A DNA stretch of 64,000 nucleotides from Rhizobium sp. BG4 (GTDB lineage Bacteria; Pseudomonadota; Alphaproteobacteria; Rhizobiales; Rhizobiaceae), in the NCBI RefSeq assembly GCF_016864575.1, contig NZ_CP044125.1, positions 3,144,001 to 3,208,000 on the forward strand, in the 5' to 3' direction. The notes beneath the pieces were generated by a model. That model saw only the letters and a list, made by a program, of their open reading frames with translations, had not been told where the DNA came from and did not search any database. Positions 50,971 to 60,786 of this stretch are shown one piece after another. Made by a program: the position numbers and the translations under genes. How positions within the stretch are numbered: the stretch's first letter is position 1; every line of letters begins with the position of its first letter.

Positions 50971-53040
50971 TCAGCGCCCTTCGCGCCACCACATGGCGCC
51001 GAAGGCGAGCAGCAGCACGCCGACACCGGCGAAGCCGGCAAAGAGCGGCAACGTGTTGATGCCCTTCAGAACCGTCTCGTTGGTGAGCTTGATCTGCATG
51101 CGCTCGTTGTCGGCGACACGGATCTGGCCGCGAACGGGGAGAACCGGCGGCACTTCGATCGCGCCATTGGCATCCGAAACGCGGGCGACGAGGCCGCGGG
51201 TCTTGTCGCTGATCGGCTTCAGCACATCGGTGGTCGAGACCATCGCCTTGAACTCCGGCGCATCGACGGCGCCGACATGGACGAGGGTGGTAAGGTCGCC
51301 GTTGCGGATTTCGAAGAGGCCGATCTCGTCCATCTTCTTCTCGGCCTTGTAGAGGCCGGGCTCGGACTGGGCGAGCGGCAGGTCTTCGGTCTTGCCGGAA
51401 GGGTAGCGCACGGTGGCCGGGCCGGGATCGCCGCCGATCGTCTGGCGGGTGATCTCAAGCGTGCGGCCCTGGGCGCGGGCAGTCAGCGCCTCTTCTTCCA
51501 GTGCCGGTTCCTTCATCAGCCAGTGGGCGATGCGGCGATAGAGCGAGACATGCGGTCCGCCGCCTTCGAAGCCGCGGGCCCAGAGCCAGCCCTGATCGGA
51601 CAAGAGCATGGCGACGCGGCCCTGGCCGGCGCGGTTCAGCACCAGCAGCGGATTATTATCGGCGCCGACCATGACCGTCTGGCCCTGCGGTTGCTCGACA
51701 CCGACGGAGCGGAACCAGCGGCCCCAATGCGGAGGCTCGTCGGCCGAGCCATCGAGACCACGGGTGACCGGATGCTTGCGGCCCTCGTCGGAGAGGCGCG
51801 GATAGAAGGCCTTCTCGATCATCTGGCCGGTGGGTGCTGCCGGCAGGACCGACTGCAGCGGCGTCAGCGCGATCGAATCCTGACCGGCATGTTCGGGACC
51901 GGCAGCGATCAAGAGCGCACCGCCGTTTTCGACATATTGGGCGATGTAGTCGTAATAGAGGATCGGCAGCACGCCGCGGTGCTGATAGCGATCGAAGATG
52001 ATGAGGTCGAAGTCCTTGATCTTGTCGACGAAGAGCTCGCGGGTCGGGAAGGCGATCAGCGACAGCTCGTTGATCGGCGTGCCGTCCTGCTTTTCCGGCG
52101 GGCGCAGAATGGTGAAATGCACCAGATCGACCGAGGCGTCCGATTTCAACAGATTGCGCCAGGCGCGCTCGCCCGCATGCGGCTCGCCGGAGACGAGAAG
52201 GACGCGCAGGTTCTCGCGGATGCCGTCGATGACGTGGACGGCGCGGTTGTTGGCTTCCGTCACTTCGCCGGGCAATGCGGCAACGGCAAATTCCAGCACG
52301 TTGCTGCCGCCGCGCGGGACGCGGAAGGAGAAGGGCGTATCCTGGCCGGGCGTCGCCTGCAGCGTGGCGATCTCGTCGCCGTTCAGCTTGACGGTGACGG
52401 TCGCCGTGCCGCCCGGGCTCGGGCCGTCGTCGAAGACGCGCAACACGAGTTGCTGCTCTTCGTTGACGATGCCGAAGCGCGGCGCCTTGATGACCTCGAT
52501 GCGGCGGTCGAATTCGTTCGGCTTGCCGGTGATCAGGCCATGGATCGGGGCATCGAAGCCGAGCGCCTGATTGACGCCGGGGACGTCGTGAACCTCGCCA
52601 TCGGTCAGCATGATCGCGCCGCCGATACGGGCGGGCGGCACGTCGGCGACGGCGGCGGAAAGCGCGTTGAAGAGGCGGGTCGAGGGGGCGTCGGAGTCTT
52701 CGGGCTCGGTGGCCTCGACATAGCGCGGCTCGATATTCGGGAAACGCGACAGCCGGTCCTTCAGCTGGGCCAGCGCATCGTCGGTCATCTTGATGCGCTC
52801 GGGCGTCTGCTGGCTCTGGCTGCGGTCGACGATGACGGGGACGACCGTCGAGAGCGGCTCGCGGTCTTCCTGCATCAGCAGCGGATTGGCGAGCGCGGCA
52901 AGCAGGGCGATCGCAGCGACCGTGCGGATCCAGGCGCCGCGCACGCCGCGCCAGATGGCGAAGACGGCGACGATGGCGACGACGACGGCCAGCGCCGCAA
53001 GGATCGGCCAGGGAATGAAGGGTGCGAAATCCAGCGTCAT
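50971..53040 (-). CDS. Membrane protein with glutamine amidotransferase-like domain (MoxR operon)
   Basis: 689 aa. Two N-terminal transmembrane helices (about 12-30 and 38-55), a von Willebrand-like/GATase-fold middle, and a C-terminal helix (LPLFAGFAGVGVLLLAFG). The middle contains RVLLVSGEPHAGERAWRNLL and DLIIFDRYQHRGVLPILYYDYIAQYVENGGALLIAAGPEHAG, which is GATase1-like but without an obvious nucleophile Cys. It is the last gene of the MoxR-DUF58-DUF4159 operon, 1 bp after the DUF4159 gene. Probably part of a membrane complex handled by the MoxR ATPase. Confidence 0.85.
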   Translation of the reverse strand: MTLDFAPFIPWPILAALAVVVAIVAVFAIWRGVRGAWIRTVAAIALLAALANPLLMQEDREPLSTVVPVIVDRSQSQQTPERIKMTDDALAQLKDRLSRFPNIEPRYVEATEPEDSDAPSTRLFNALSAAVADVPPARIGGAIMLTDGEVHDVPGVNQALGFDAPIHGLITGKPNEFDRRIEVIKAPRFGIVNEEQQLVLRVFDDGPSPGGTATVTVKLNGDEIATLQATPGQDTPFSFRVPRGGSNVLEFAVAALPGEVTEANNRAVHVIDGIRENLRVLLVSGEPHAGERAWRNLLKSDASVDLVHFTILRPPEKQDGTPINELSLIAFPTRELFVDKIKDFDLIIFDRYQHRGVLPILYYDYIAQYVENGGALLIAAGPEHAGQDSIALTPLQSVLPAAPTGQMIEKAFYPRLSDEGRKHPVTRGLDGSADEPPHWGRWFRSVGVEQPQGQTVMVGADNNPLLVLNRAGQGRVAMLLSDQGWLWARGFEGGGPHVSLYRRIAHWLMKEPALEEEALTARAQGRTLEITRQTIGGDPGPATVRYPSGKTEDLPLAQSEPGLYKAEKKMDEIGLFEIRNGDLTTLVHVGAVDAPEFKAMVSTTDVLKPISDKTRGLVARVSDANGAIEVPPVLPVRGQIRVADNERMQIKLTNETVLKGINTLPLFAGFAGVGVLLLAFGAMWWREGR

Positions 53041-53041
53041 G

Positions 53042-55855
53042 TCACTGCCCCAGACGTTCGAGGAGGGCGGGGACGTGGACCTGGTCGGTCTTGTAGTTGC
53101 CGGTCAGCATATACATCATGATGTTGACCCCGGCGCGGTAGGCATATTCGCGCTGCGCCTCATCCGGCGGCACGGTCGGCAGCATCGGCGTGCCGTTCTC
53201 GTCGACCGCCCAGGCGCCGGCAAAGTCGTTGCCGGTGATCAGGATCGGCGAGACGCCGTCGGCAGAAGCTGCGGATTTCGGGTCGCTGGCGCGATTGTCC
53301 TGGCGTGCCTCGATCCAGAGCGGGCTGCCGGCATAGCGGCCGGGGAAGCTCGACAAGAGATAGAAGGACTTCGTCAGGACGTGATCCGAGGGGACGGGTT
53401 CCAGCGGCGGAATGTCGAGATTGGCGAGGATCTGTTGCAGACGTTCGCCATTGGCGCTCTGGGCGCCACCGGAATTGTCGAGTGCCGAGAACTGGTCGCG
53501 GGTATCGAAAAGCACGGTGCCGCCGGCGCGCATATAGGCGTCGATGCGGTTGATCGCTGCGGTCGACGGCATCGGTGCCGATGCCGAGATCGGCCAGTAG
53601 ATGATCGGGTAGAAGGCGAGCTCGTCCTTGGTGATGTCGAGGCCGACGGGCGGGGCCGGCTCCAGCGTCGTGCGGTAGGTCAGGAACTCGGTGAGGCCCT
53701 CGAGGCCGCGCTCGGAGATATTGTCGACATCCTGTTCGCCGGTGACGACATAGGCGAGGTGGGTGTTGTCGAGCCGCTGGAGGATCTGATCGTCGCCGGG
53801 CTTGGAATCGTCGGCGCGCAGGTCGTGCGGGGCGAGGAACAGGCCGGCGGCGATGGCGACCGCGATCAGGGCGGCGCTGCGCGCTGCCGGGCGAAGGCGC
53901 GAGAAGGCGCCGCTCATGAACATGACGATCAGGCTGTCGGCGAGCAGCAGCAGGAAGGCGATCAGGAAGAGCGCGGGCTTGGCGGACCAGGTCTCGCCGC
54001 CGATCAAACCGGCGCGCACGACGGTGACACCGGCGGTATCGAGCGGCTTCAGCTCGGCATTATCAGGCAATACATTCAACGCGGTAAAGCCATCTTCTGA
54101 ACCATAGAGTCCGGGCGGATTGTCGAAATTCGAGACCGGGGCTGCCTTGGCATTCGGGATCAGCGGGCGGGCGGTGCCGGTTTCGGTCGTCAGCACGCCC
54201 TTGGCCGTCAGCAGCCGGAAGGGCGGCAGGGCTTCGGCGGTCGATGCCGCACCTGCTTCGGACGTGACGCCGCCGGAGCGCGAGAGCTGGACGATACGGC
54301 GCAGCATCTCGACGAAATTGCCAGAGATCGGCAGGTTCGACCAGGTCGCTTCGGCGCTGACATGGAAGAGCACGATGCGGCCGGCATTGATCGGCTTGGT
54401 GGTGACGAGCGGCGTGCCGTCGGCAAGGCTTGCCCAGGTGCGCTCGGCAAGATCAGGCGTCGGCTCGGCGAGAACCTGGCGCTTGATCGTCACATCGGTG
54501 GGCTTCGCCATGCCGGCGAAGGGGCCGAAATTCGGGAAATCGGCAAGCGGCTGCGGTTCGGCCCAGGAGAGGGCACCGCCGAGGGCGCGTTCGCCTTGGC
54601 GCAGGATCACCGGCACCAGCGGATCGTCGGCCGGGGCAGCGGCAAGGCGCGGACCGGCGAAACGGATCAGCGTGCCGCCATTGGCGATCCAGCGCTGCAG
54701 CGGCTCGTAGGTCTCCTGCGGCAGTCGGCCGATATCGGCCATGATGATCACCGACGGGTTCTGCGACAGGAGATCGGGGATCGAGGTGGCGAGATCGGGC
54801 GAGTTCGGCTCGATCAGGTCGGCATAGGGCTGCAGGGCGCGCTGGATGTAATAGAGCGGCGACAGCAGCGGCTGGAACTCGTCGCGGGCCTCGCCCGAGA
54901 GCAGTACGACGCGGCGGCGCTTGAAGCCATCGTCGAGCAGATGGACGGAGCCTGCGGTCGCATGGGCATCGATGCTGACGCGGGCGAAATCGTTGCGCAT
55001 TTCGAAGGGCGCGGCGATCGAGCCGATCGAGGTCGACTGTCCCGGCTGGAAGGAGACGGAACCGGCGGCGATGGCGCGACCCTGGGCATCCTGTGCCGTC
55101 AGCGGCAGTTGTGCGGCGCTCGACGTGTCTAGACGTGTCGCGGTGACGGTCATCGCGTCGGCGGCGTTGCTGGCGCCGGTGATGGCGATCGTCTGTTCGG
55201 CATCGCCTTCGATCAGGCGCAGTTCGGCGGGCCGCAAATTCGCGAGATCGCGAACGGTCGTCTCGTTGTCCCTGGCCGCAGCGCCATCGGCGAGGAAGGC
55301 GAGCGTGCCGGGCTTGGTGCCGTTGAGAGCGGCGCGCAGTGCCTCGAAGGCGCGCTGGCGATCCGGAACCAGCGGCTTCGGCTCGGCGGCCTGCAGCTTG
55401 TCGCGGGCGGCGGCAGCACTTCCGGGTACGGCGTCATTGGTCGGGTCGGCGGTGAAGGCGATGGCGACTGGGCTGCCGGCGGCATCGGCATCGTCGATCA
55501 GCGCTTCGGCGGTCTGGACGCGGCGTTCCCAGTCGGGCGCGGTCGCCCATCCATTGTCGACGAACAGGACGAGCGGGCCACCAGCGACCAGCGAATTGGT
55601 GCGCGGATTGAAGACCGGGTCGGCGATCGCCAGGATGACGGCGGCGGCAAGCAGCATGCGCAGCAGCGTCAGCCACCAGGGGCTCTGCGCCGGGGTTTCC
55701 TCGCGCTTCAGGACGCTGGCGAGGATCTTCAGCGGCGGGAAGACCTCGGTCTTCGGGCGCGGCGGGGTCAGCCGCAGCAGCCACCAGATGACGGGAAGGG
55801 CGACGAGGGCGCCGAGGATTGCGGGATAGGCGAAAGCGAAGGGAAGGGCGTTCAC
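53042..55855 (-). CDS. BatA-like/DUF4159 membrane protein
   Basis: 937 aa. N-terminal BatA (aerotolerance regulator) domain: YPAILGALVALPVIWWLLRLTPP and WWLTLLRMLLAAAVILAIADPVFNPR, two helices. Then a vWA-like part (LVLFVDNGWATAPDWERR), a long middle, two helices (LFLIAFLLLLADSLIVMFMS and AALIAVAIAAGLFL) and a C-terminal DUF4159 domain with YPIIYWPISASAPMPSTAAINRIDAYMRAGGTVLFDTRDQF. Function unknown. Overlaps the DUF58 stop by 4 bp (ATGA). Confidence 0.88.
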   Translation of the reverse strand: MNALPFAFAYPAILGALVALPVIWWLLRLTPPRPKTEVFPPLKILASVLKREETPAQSPWWLTLLRMLLAAAVILAIADPVFNPRTNSLVAGGPLVLFVDNGWATAPDWERRVQTAEALIDDADAAGSPVAIAFTADPTNDAVPGSAAAARDKLQAAEPKPLVPDRQRAFEALRAALNGTKPGTLAFLADGAAARDNETTVRDLANLRPAELRLIEGDAEQTIAITGASNAADAMTVTATRLDTSSAAQLPLTAQDAQGRAIAAGSVSFQPGQSTSIGSIAAPFEMRNDFARVSIDAHATAGSVHLLDDGFKRRRVVLLSGEARDEFQPLLSPLYYIQRALQPYADLIEPNSPDLATSIPDLLSQNPSVIIMADIGRLPQETYEPLQRWIANGGTLIRFAGPRLAAAPADDPLVPVILRQGERALGGALSWAEPQPLADFPNFGPFAGMAKPTDVTIKRQVLAEPTPDLAERTWASLADGTPLVTTKPINAGRIVLFHVSAEATWSNLPISGNFVEMLRRIVQLSRSGGVTSEAGAASTAEALPPFRLLTAKGVLTTETGTARPLIPNAKAAPVSNFDNPPGLYGSEDGFTALNVLPDNAELKPLDTAGVTVVRAGLIGGETWSAKPALFLIAFLLLLADSLIVMFMSGAFSRLRPAARSAALIAVAIAAGLFLAPHDLRADDSKPGDDQILQRLDNTHLAYVVTGEQDVDNISERGLEGLTEFLTYRTTLEPAPPVGLDITKDELAFYPIIYWPISASAPMPSTAAINRIDAYMRAGGTVLFDTRDQFSALDNSGGAQSANGERLQQILANLDIPPLEPVPSDHVLTKSFYLLSSFPGRYAGSPLWIEARQDNRASDPKSAASADGVSPILITGNDFAGAWAVDENGTPMLPTVPPDEAQREYAYRAGVNIMMYMLTGNYKTDQVHVPALLERLGQ

Positions 55856-56772
55856 AGCTGCCCTCCATGCGTCGCCTTGGCCGGCATGCCGGAGAGATAC
55901 ATGTGAACCGCGACGAGGGCTTCGGAGGCCAGATGGTCGGTTCTGTGCGTCACGAAGGTCCAGCCGAGATGGCGCAGCGACTGGCCAAGATTGTCGCGGC
56001 GGGCGAGATAGGCGCGGGTATAGGCCTCGCGGATATTCTCGGCGCGGCCGGAAACGAGCTTCGAGCCGGTCTCGGGATCGCTGAATTCGGTTCGGCCGCT
56101 ATAGGGGAAGACCTCTTCGGCGGGATCGGCCACCTCGACGACATGGCCGCGCAAGCCGCGGCGGGCAAGCGGCGTCAGGCGCGCCATCACGGCATCGGCC
56201 TCATCGAGGAAATCGCCGATCAGCACCAGATCGCTCCAGCCGCGGATCATCGCCACCTCAGGCAGGCCGCCGGTCAGCTGCGAGTGCATCAGCGCCGTTG
56301 CCAGGCGCTCGGCGGCATTGCGGGCCGAAACGGGTTCCATGACGCCGGGGCATCCGATGCGTTCGCCGGAGCGTGCGAGGATTTCGGCCAGCGCCAGCAT
56401 GATGACGAGCGCGCGGCTTTCCTTGGAGACATTGCCGAGCGTCGACTTGTACATCATCGACGGCGACATATCGGCCCAGAGCCAGATCGTGTGGGCGGCT
56501 TCCCATTCCCGTTCGCGGATATAGGTGTGGTCGTCGCGGGCGGAGCGGCGCCAGTCGATGCGCGACAGGCTTTCGCCTTCGGTATAGGGGCGGAACTGCC
56601 AGAAATTTTCGCCGATGCCGCGCTTGCGGCGGCCGTGCCAGCCGGCAATCACGGTGTTGGCGATCCGCTTGGCCTCGACCAGGCAATCCGGCACCAGCGA
56701 GGCGCGCTGCCTTGCTCGTGCAAGCGCATCGCTGCCGGGTGTCGGATTGACGATCTGTCCGATAGAGGCCAC
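55852..56772 (-). CDS. DUF58 domain protein
   Basis: 306 aa, no membrane segments. The DUF58 signature is present: RRKRGIGENFWQFRPYTEGESLSRIDWRRSARDDHTYIREREWE, followed by a vWA-like strand WLWADMSPSMMY (metal-site DxSxS variant). Encoded 20 bp downstream of the MoxR gene, as in nearly all such operons; the pair is thought to act as ATPase and substrate/adaptor. Coupled to the DUF4159 gene. Confidence 0.9.
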   Translation of the reverse strand: MASIGQIVNPTPGSDALARARQRASLVPDCLVEAKRIANTVIAGWHGRRKRGIGENFWQFRPYTEGESLSRIDWRRSARDDHTYIREREWEAAHTIWLWADMSPSMMYKSTLGNVSKESRALVIMLALAEILARSGERIGCPGVMEPVSARNAAERLATALMHSQLTGGLPEVAMIRGWSDLVLIGDFLDEADAVMARLTPLARRGLRGHVVEVADPAEEVFPYSGRTEFSDPETGSKLVSGRAENIREAYTRAYLARRDNLGQSLRHLGWTFVTHRTDHLASEALVAVHMYLSGMPAKATHGGQL

Positions 56773-56792
56773 GCGTTGCTTATCCCTGTCTC

Positions 56793-57803
56793 TTATCCAC
56801 GGGCCTGCTTGACCAGACCGGCAATGACATCACGCACCGACATGCCTTCGGCACGGGCGGCGAATGTCAGCGCCATGCGGTGTTCCAGCACGGGCTCGGC
56901 GAGAGCATAGACGTCGTCGAGCGACGGCGCGAGGCGGCCTTCGTAGAGGGCGCGGGCGCGGGCGCAGAGCATCATCGCCTGGCCGGCGCGCGGGCCGGGG
57001 CCCCAGGCGACATGCTTGTCGGTGGAGGCATGGCCCTGGCCGGGACGGGCCGAGCGCACGAGACCGAGGATGGCATCGACGACCTTGTCGCTGACCGGCA
57101 TCTGGCGGATGAGGCTCTGGATCTGCATCAGCCGCTCGGCATTCAGCACCGCCTGCGGCTTTGTCTCGGAAAGGCCCGTCGTCTCGAGCAGGATCTGCCG
57201 TTCGGCGGCGAGTTCGGGATAGTTGACGTCGACCTGCATCAGGAAGCGGTCGAGCTGGGCTTCGGGAAGCGGATAGGTACCTTCCTGCTCCAGCGGGTTC
57301 TGCGTTGCGAGAACATGGAACGGCGTCGGCAGGTCGTAGCGCTGGCCGGCGACGGTGATGTGATATTCCTGCATCGACTGCAGAAGCGCCGACTGCGTGC
57401 GTGGCGAGGCGCGGTTGATTTCGTCAGCCATCAGCAGCTGGGCGAAGACCGGTCCCTTGACGAAGCGGAAGGAGCGGCGGCCGCTCTCGTCCTGGTCCAT
57501 CACTTCGGAACCGAGAATATCGGATGGCATCAGGTCTGGCGTGAACTGGATGCGGTTGGCGCCGAGGCCGAGAACTTCGCCGAGCGTGGTGACAAGCTTG
57601 GTCTTGGCGAGGCCGGGAACGCCGACAAGCAGCGCGTGGCCGCCCGAGAGCACGGCGAGAAGCGTGTTCTCGACCACGCTTTCCTGACCAAAGATCACCT
57701 TCGAGACTTCTTCACGGACAAGGGCGATATCGGCAAGCGCCTTTTCGGCGGCGGCGATGATCGCCTTTTCATCGAGGCTGTCTTCGGTCTTCATCATACC
57801 CAT
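56793..57803 (-). CDS. MoxR-family AAA+ ATPase
   Basis: 336 aa. Walker A GHALLVGVPGLAKTKLV, Walker B LLMADEINRASPRTQSALLQSM, sensor 1 HVLATQNPLEQEGTYPLPEAQLDRF, the MoxR pattern, and a C-terminal lid. MoxR ATPases help assemble or activate protein complexes. First gene of the four-gene operon. ATG at 57803; its promoter lies in the 158-bp region shared with the divergent DUF1285 gene. Confidence 0.94.
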   Translation of the reverse strand: MGMMKTEDSLDEKAIIAAAEKALADIALVREEVSKVIFGQESVVENTLLAVLSGGHALLVGVPGLAKTKLVTTLGEVLGLGANRIQFTPDLMPSDILGSEVMDQDESGRRSFRFVKGPVFAQLLMADEINRASPRTQSALLQSMQEYHITVAGQRYDLPTPFHVLATQNPLEQEGTYPLPEAQLDRFLMQVDVNYPELAAERQILLETTGLSETKPQAVLNAERLMQIQSLIRQMPVSDKVVDAILGLVRSARPGQGHASTDKHVAWGPGPRAGQAMMLCARARALYEGRLAPSLDDVYALAEPVLEHRMALTFAARAEGMSVRDVIAGLVKQARG

Positions 57804-57961
57804 CAGGCATCTCCAACGGCTAAATCATTCGTCGCGAATCGGCGGACTTACACCTCTGCCTCATACCCGATAGAGTTATGAAGATGTTGCGGGCTGACAA
57901 GTTCGTTTCGAATGACTATCTCGTGACTTCCTTCTCGTTAAGAGCAAACCGGGACAGAAGA

Positions 57962-58585
57962 ATGGCAGGCGAAGAGATCAGGGCGAGCGAAGATGCCGCG
58001 GGGCTGGCCGCACTGATTTCGCGCGCGGCTGGCGAAACCGGTGGCAAGAGCCGCGGTCTTCCGCCCGTGGACAAGTGGAATCCGCCTTTCTGCGGCGATA
58101 TCGACATGGAAATCCGCGCCGACGGCACATGGTTCTACATGGGCACGCCGATCGGCCGCGCGCCGCTGGTGCGGCTGTTCTCGACGGTTTTGCGCAAGGA
58201 CGAGGACGGCAAGACCTACCTCGTGACTCCTGTGGAAAAAGTCGGCATCCGGGTCGTCGATGCGCCGTTCCTGGCGGTCGAGATGAGCGTGACGGAGCGC
58301 GACGGAAATTCGCTGCTGACCTTCCGCACCAATACCGGCGATGTCGTCGAGGCGGGCGAGGAGCATGCGTTGCGCTTCGTGATCCATGGCGACAACAGCG
58401 AGCTCAAGCCCTATCTGCATGTGCGCGGACGGCTGGAGGCGCTGGTGGCGCGTCCGGTGATGTACGAGCTGGTGGAACTCGGCGAGGTGATCGAGGTCGA
58501 GGGGCGCCAGATGTTCTGCCTCCGCTCCGGCGGCCGCATATTCCCGGTCATGCCGGCAGACGAACTGGATGCGCTTTCCCGATGA
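57962..58585 (+). CDS. DUF1285 family protein
   Basis: 207 aa. VDKWNPPFCGDIDMEIRADGTWFYMGTPIGRAPLVRLFSTVLR and LVTPVEKVGIRVVDAPFLAVEM are the conserved DUF1285 parts; the protein is soluble and beta-rich. Function not known. The ATG at 57962 is used; an ATG 28 codons upstream exists but the added part is not conserved in character. Overlaps the Nudix gene start by 4 bp (ATGA), first of a three-gene coupled operon. Confidence 0.85.
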   Translation: MAGEEIRASEDAAGLAALISRAAGETGGKSRGLPPVDKWNPPFCGDIDMEIRADGTWFYMGTPIGRAPLVRLFSTVLRKDEDGKTYLVTPVEKVGIRVVDAPFLAVEMSVTERDGNSLLTFRTNTGDVVEAGEEHALRFVIHGDNSELKPYLHVRGRLEALVARPVMYELVELGEVIEVEGRQMFCLRSGGRIFPVMPADELDALSR

Positions 58586-59232
58586 CCGATCCCATTGCCT
58601 CCCGCTATCCGCTCTATTCGGCCGATGAATTCCGCCGCCGTGCCCTCAACCAGAAGGGCGGGCCGATCGATCTCGCCTGGCGCGATCACGGCGATCACCT
58701 GATCAACCAGGATCTTTTGCCCTATGTCGAAAATATCAAGCTACGCGATGCGGCGGTGCTGGTGCCCGTCGTTGACGATGGCGACGATGCGCGGGTGATC
58801 CTGACCAAGCGCACCGAGACGCTGCGCAAGCATTCGGGCCAGATCGCCTTTCCCGGCGGCTCCAAGGATCCGACCGACGAGTCGCTGGAAATGGCGGCGA
58901 TCCGCGAGGCCGGCGAGGAGATCGGCCTTGCCGACATGTTCATCGAGCCCGTCAGCCGCCTGCCTGACTATCTGGCGGCGACCGGTTTCCGGATCACGCC
59001 GATCCTTGCCGTCGTCCGCCCCGGTTTCACGCTGACACCGAGCCCGGAGGAGGTGGAGAGCGTTTTCGAGGTGCCGCTGTCGTTCCTGATGGATCCCGGC
59101 AATCACACGCTCGACAGCCGCCCCTGGAACGGGGTGCAGCGCCAGTTTTACCGCATGCCCTATGAGCAATGGATGATCTGGGGCATTACCGCCGGCATCA
59201 TCCGCACGATTTACGAAAGAATGTATGCATGA
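58582..59232 (+). CDS. CoA pyrophosphatase-type Nudix hydrolase
   Basis: 216 aa. RTETLRKHSGQIAFPGGSKDPTDESLEMAAIREAGEEIGL in outline holds the CoA-type signature LRxHxGQxxFPGG and a complete Nudix box (REAGEEIG). Members cleave CoA derivatives to phosphopantetheine and 3',5'-ADP. Overlaps both neighbours by ATGA, so it is translated with DUF1285 and the CCA enzyme. Confidence 0.92.
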   Translation: MTDPIASRYPLYSADEFRRRALNQKGGPIDLAWRDHGDHLINQDLLPYVENIKLRDAAVLVPVVDDGDDARVILTKRTETLRKHSGQIAFPGGSKDPTDESLEMAAIREAGEEIGLADMFIEPVSRLPDYLAATGFRITPILAVVRPGFTLTPSPEEVESVFEVPLSFLMDPGNHTLDSRPWNGVQRQFYRMPYEQWMIWGITAGIIRTIYERMYA

Positions 59233-60482
59233 CCACTGTGGCTCACGAAGCCTGGTTTCAGGATCCGCGCCTTTCCCGCGTCTTTTCGCTGCTGAATGCC
59301 GATGGCGGCGAGGGCCGCGTCGTCGGCGGTGCGGTGCGCAACAGCCTGATGGGCATTGCGGTCAGCGATATCGACATGGCGACGACGCTGATGCCTGACG
59401 CCGTGATCGAGCGGGCGAAGGCCGCCGGCATCAAGGCGGTTCCGACCGGGATCGCGCATGGCACGGTGACGCTGGTGCTCGAGGGCAGGCCCTTCGAGGT
59501 GACGACGCTCAGAACCGATGTCGAGACTGACGGGCGCCATGCCAAGGTCGCTTTCAGCACCGATTGGCAGGCCGATGCCGAGCGCCGCGACCTGACGATC
59601 AATGCGCTCTATGCCAATGCGGCGGGCGAGGTGATCGATCTCGTCGACGGGCTCCCCGATATCGAGAAGCGCAACATCCGCTTCATCGGCACGGCGGCAA
59701 CGCGGATCGCCGAGGATTACCTGCGCATCCTGCGCTTCTTCCGCTTCTTCGCCTATTACGGCACCGGGCGTCCCGATGCCGAGGGGCTAAAGGCCTCTTC
59801 TGCGGCGCGCTACAAGCTCTCGACGTTGTCTGCCGAGCGGATCTGGTCGGAGCTGCGCAAGCTGCTCTCTGCCGAGGATCCGGGCCGGGCGCTGCTCTGG
59901 ATGCGGACGGTTTCGGTCTTGAATGAGATCCTGCCGGAGACGGAGAAATGGGGCATCGACGCGATCCCGGCGCTGGTCGCGACCGAGCAGGCGCTGGGCT
60001 GGAAGCCCGATCCGCTGCTGAGGCTTGCCTCGATCGTGCCGCCCGACGTGCCGCGGCTCTCGGAGATGGCGGGGCGTCTCAAGCTTGCCAATGCGGAAGC
60101 CGCCTGGCTGAAGACCTGGGCGCTGACCGTTCCGGTCAATGACGAGCTGACGACGGCGGCCTTCGACCGCGTACTTTATCGCAGCGCGCCCGAAGGCGTG
60201 ATCGCGCGGCTGAAGCTGGCGCTGGCGATTGCGCGCGGCAAGGCGGAAGGTGACATGAAGGAGATGAGCCGTTCGGCACGGCTCTCGAAGCTGCTCGAAC
60301 AGGCGGAAGCCTGGACCAAGCCCAAGTTTCCACTCAGCGGCGGCGACGTGATGGCGGCCGGCGTCACGGCGGGGCCGCGCGTCGGCGAAATACTGCAGAC
60401 GCTGGAGAGCCAGTGGGTGGACGAGAATTTCGCTGCCGGCCGGGCGGCGCTGCTCGCCCGGCTGGATGGCATCGTCAAATGA
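59229..60482 (+). CDS. cca: CCA tRNA nucleotidyltransferase (poly(A) polymerase family)
   Basis: 417 aa. Adds CCA to tRNA 3' ends. GRVVGGAVRNSLMGIAVSDIDMATTLMPD contains the GGxVRN/D and DxD catalytic motifs, RRDLTINALYANAAGEVIDLVDG is the second signature, and RIAEDYLRILRFFRFFAYYG the third. Family length is normal. Last gene of the DUF1285-Nudix-cca operon, overlapping the Nudix stop. Could also be called a PcnB-like enzyme; the alphaproteobacterial copies are usually the CCA enzyme. Confidence 0.9.
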   Translation: MTTVAHEAWFQDPRLSRVFSLLNADGGEGRVVGGAVRNSLMGIAVSDIDMATTLMPDAVIERAKAAGIKAVPTGIAHGTVTLVLEGRPFEVTTLRTDVETDGRHAKVAFSTDWQADAERRDLTINALYANAAGEVIDLVDGLPDIEKRNIRFIGTAATRIAEDYLRILRFFRFFAYYGTGRPDAEGLKASSAARYKLSTLSAERIWSELRKLLSAEDPGRALLWMRTVSVLNEILPETEKWGIDAIPALVATEQALGWKPDPLLRLASIVPPDVPRLSEMAGRLKLANAEAAWLKTWALTVPVNDELTTAAFDRVLYRSAPEGVIARLKLALAIARGKAEGDMKEMSRSARLSKLLEQAEAWTKPKFPLSGGDVMAAGVTAGPRVGEILQTLESQWVDENFAAGRAALLARLDGIVK

Positions 60483-60668
60483 TCAGGCCGCGTTCGCTTC
60501 GTTGCGGATGCGGGCCTTGATATTGTCGACCATGTTTTCGCGGATGGTGGTTTCGCCGTGAGCGGTCTTCATATGCTCGACCGCGCGGCGGACGACTTCG
60601 GCGTCGTCATTGGCGCGGGTGTGCCAGTCACAGCCTGGAACGAGCGTACCACATTCGAAAAGTCGCAT
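60483..60668 (-). CDS. Small DUF1059 family protein
   Basis: 61 aa. MRLFECGTLVPGCDWHTRANDDAEVVRRAVEHMKTAHGE has the CGxxxPGCDW and H-x-K-x-x-H pattern of DUF1059, a likely small metal-binding protein of unknown role. Excellent Shine-Dalgarno AAGGAGGATAAA before the ATG at 60668. Convergent and abutting the cca stop. Confidence 0.85.
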   Translation of the reverse strand: MRLFECGTLVPGCDWHTRANDDAEVVRRAVEHMKTAHGETTIRENMVDNIKARIRNEANAA

Positions 60669-60786
60669 TTTATCCTCCTTGATCCGGAACATGACAGGAT
60701 CGCGCAAACTCACGCGTAGCTTGAATGTGCAAAGAGGGGAGAAGGTTCCGGCCGATCTGACAGGACCGGCCGGCATGGATTTCGCT

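Noticed and set aside
50851..53121. 756-codon plus-strand ORF opposite the GATase-like gene
   Set aside because: Antisense shadow; the minus-strand product has signal/membrane segments and coupled neighbours.
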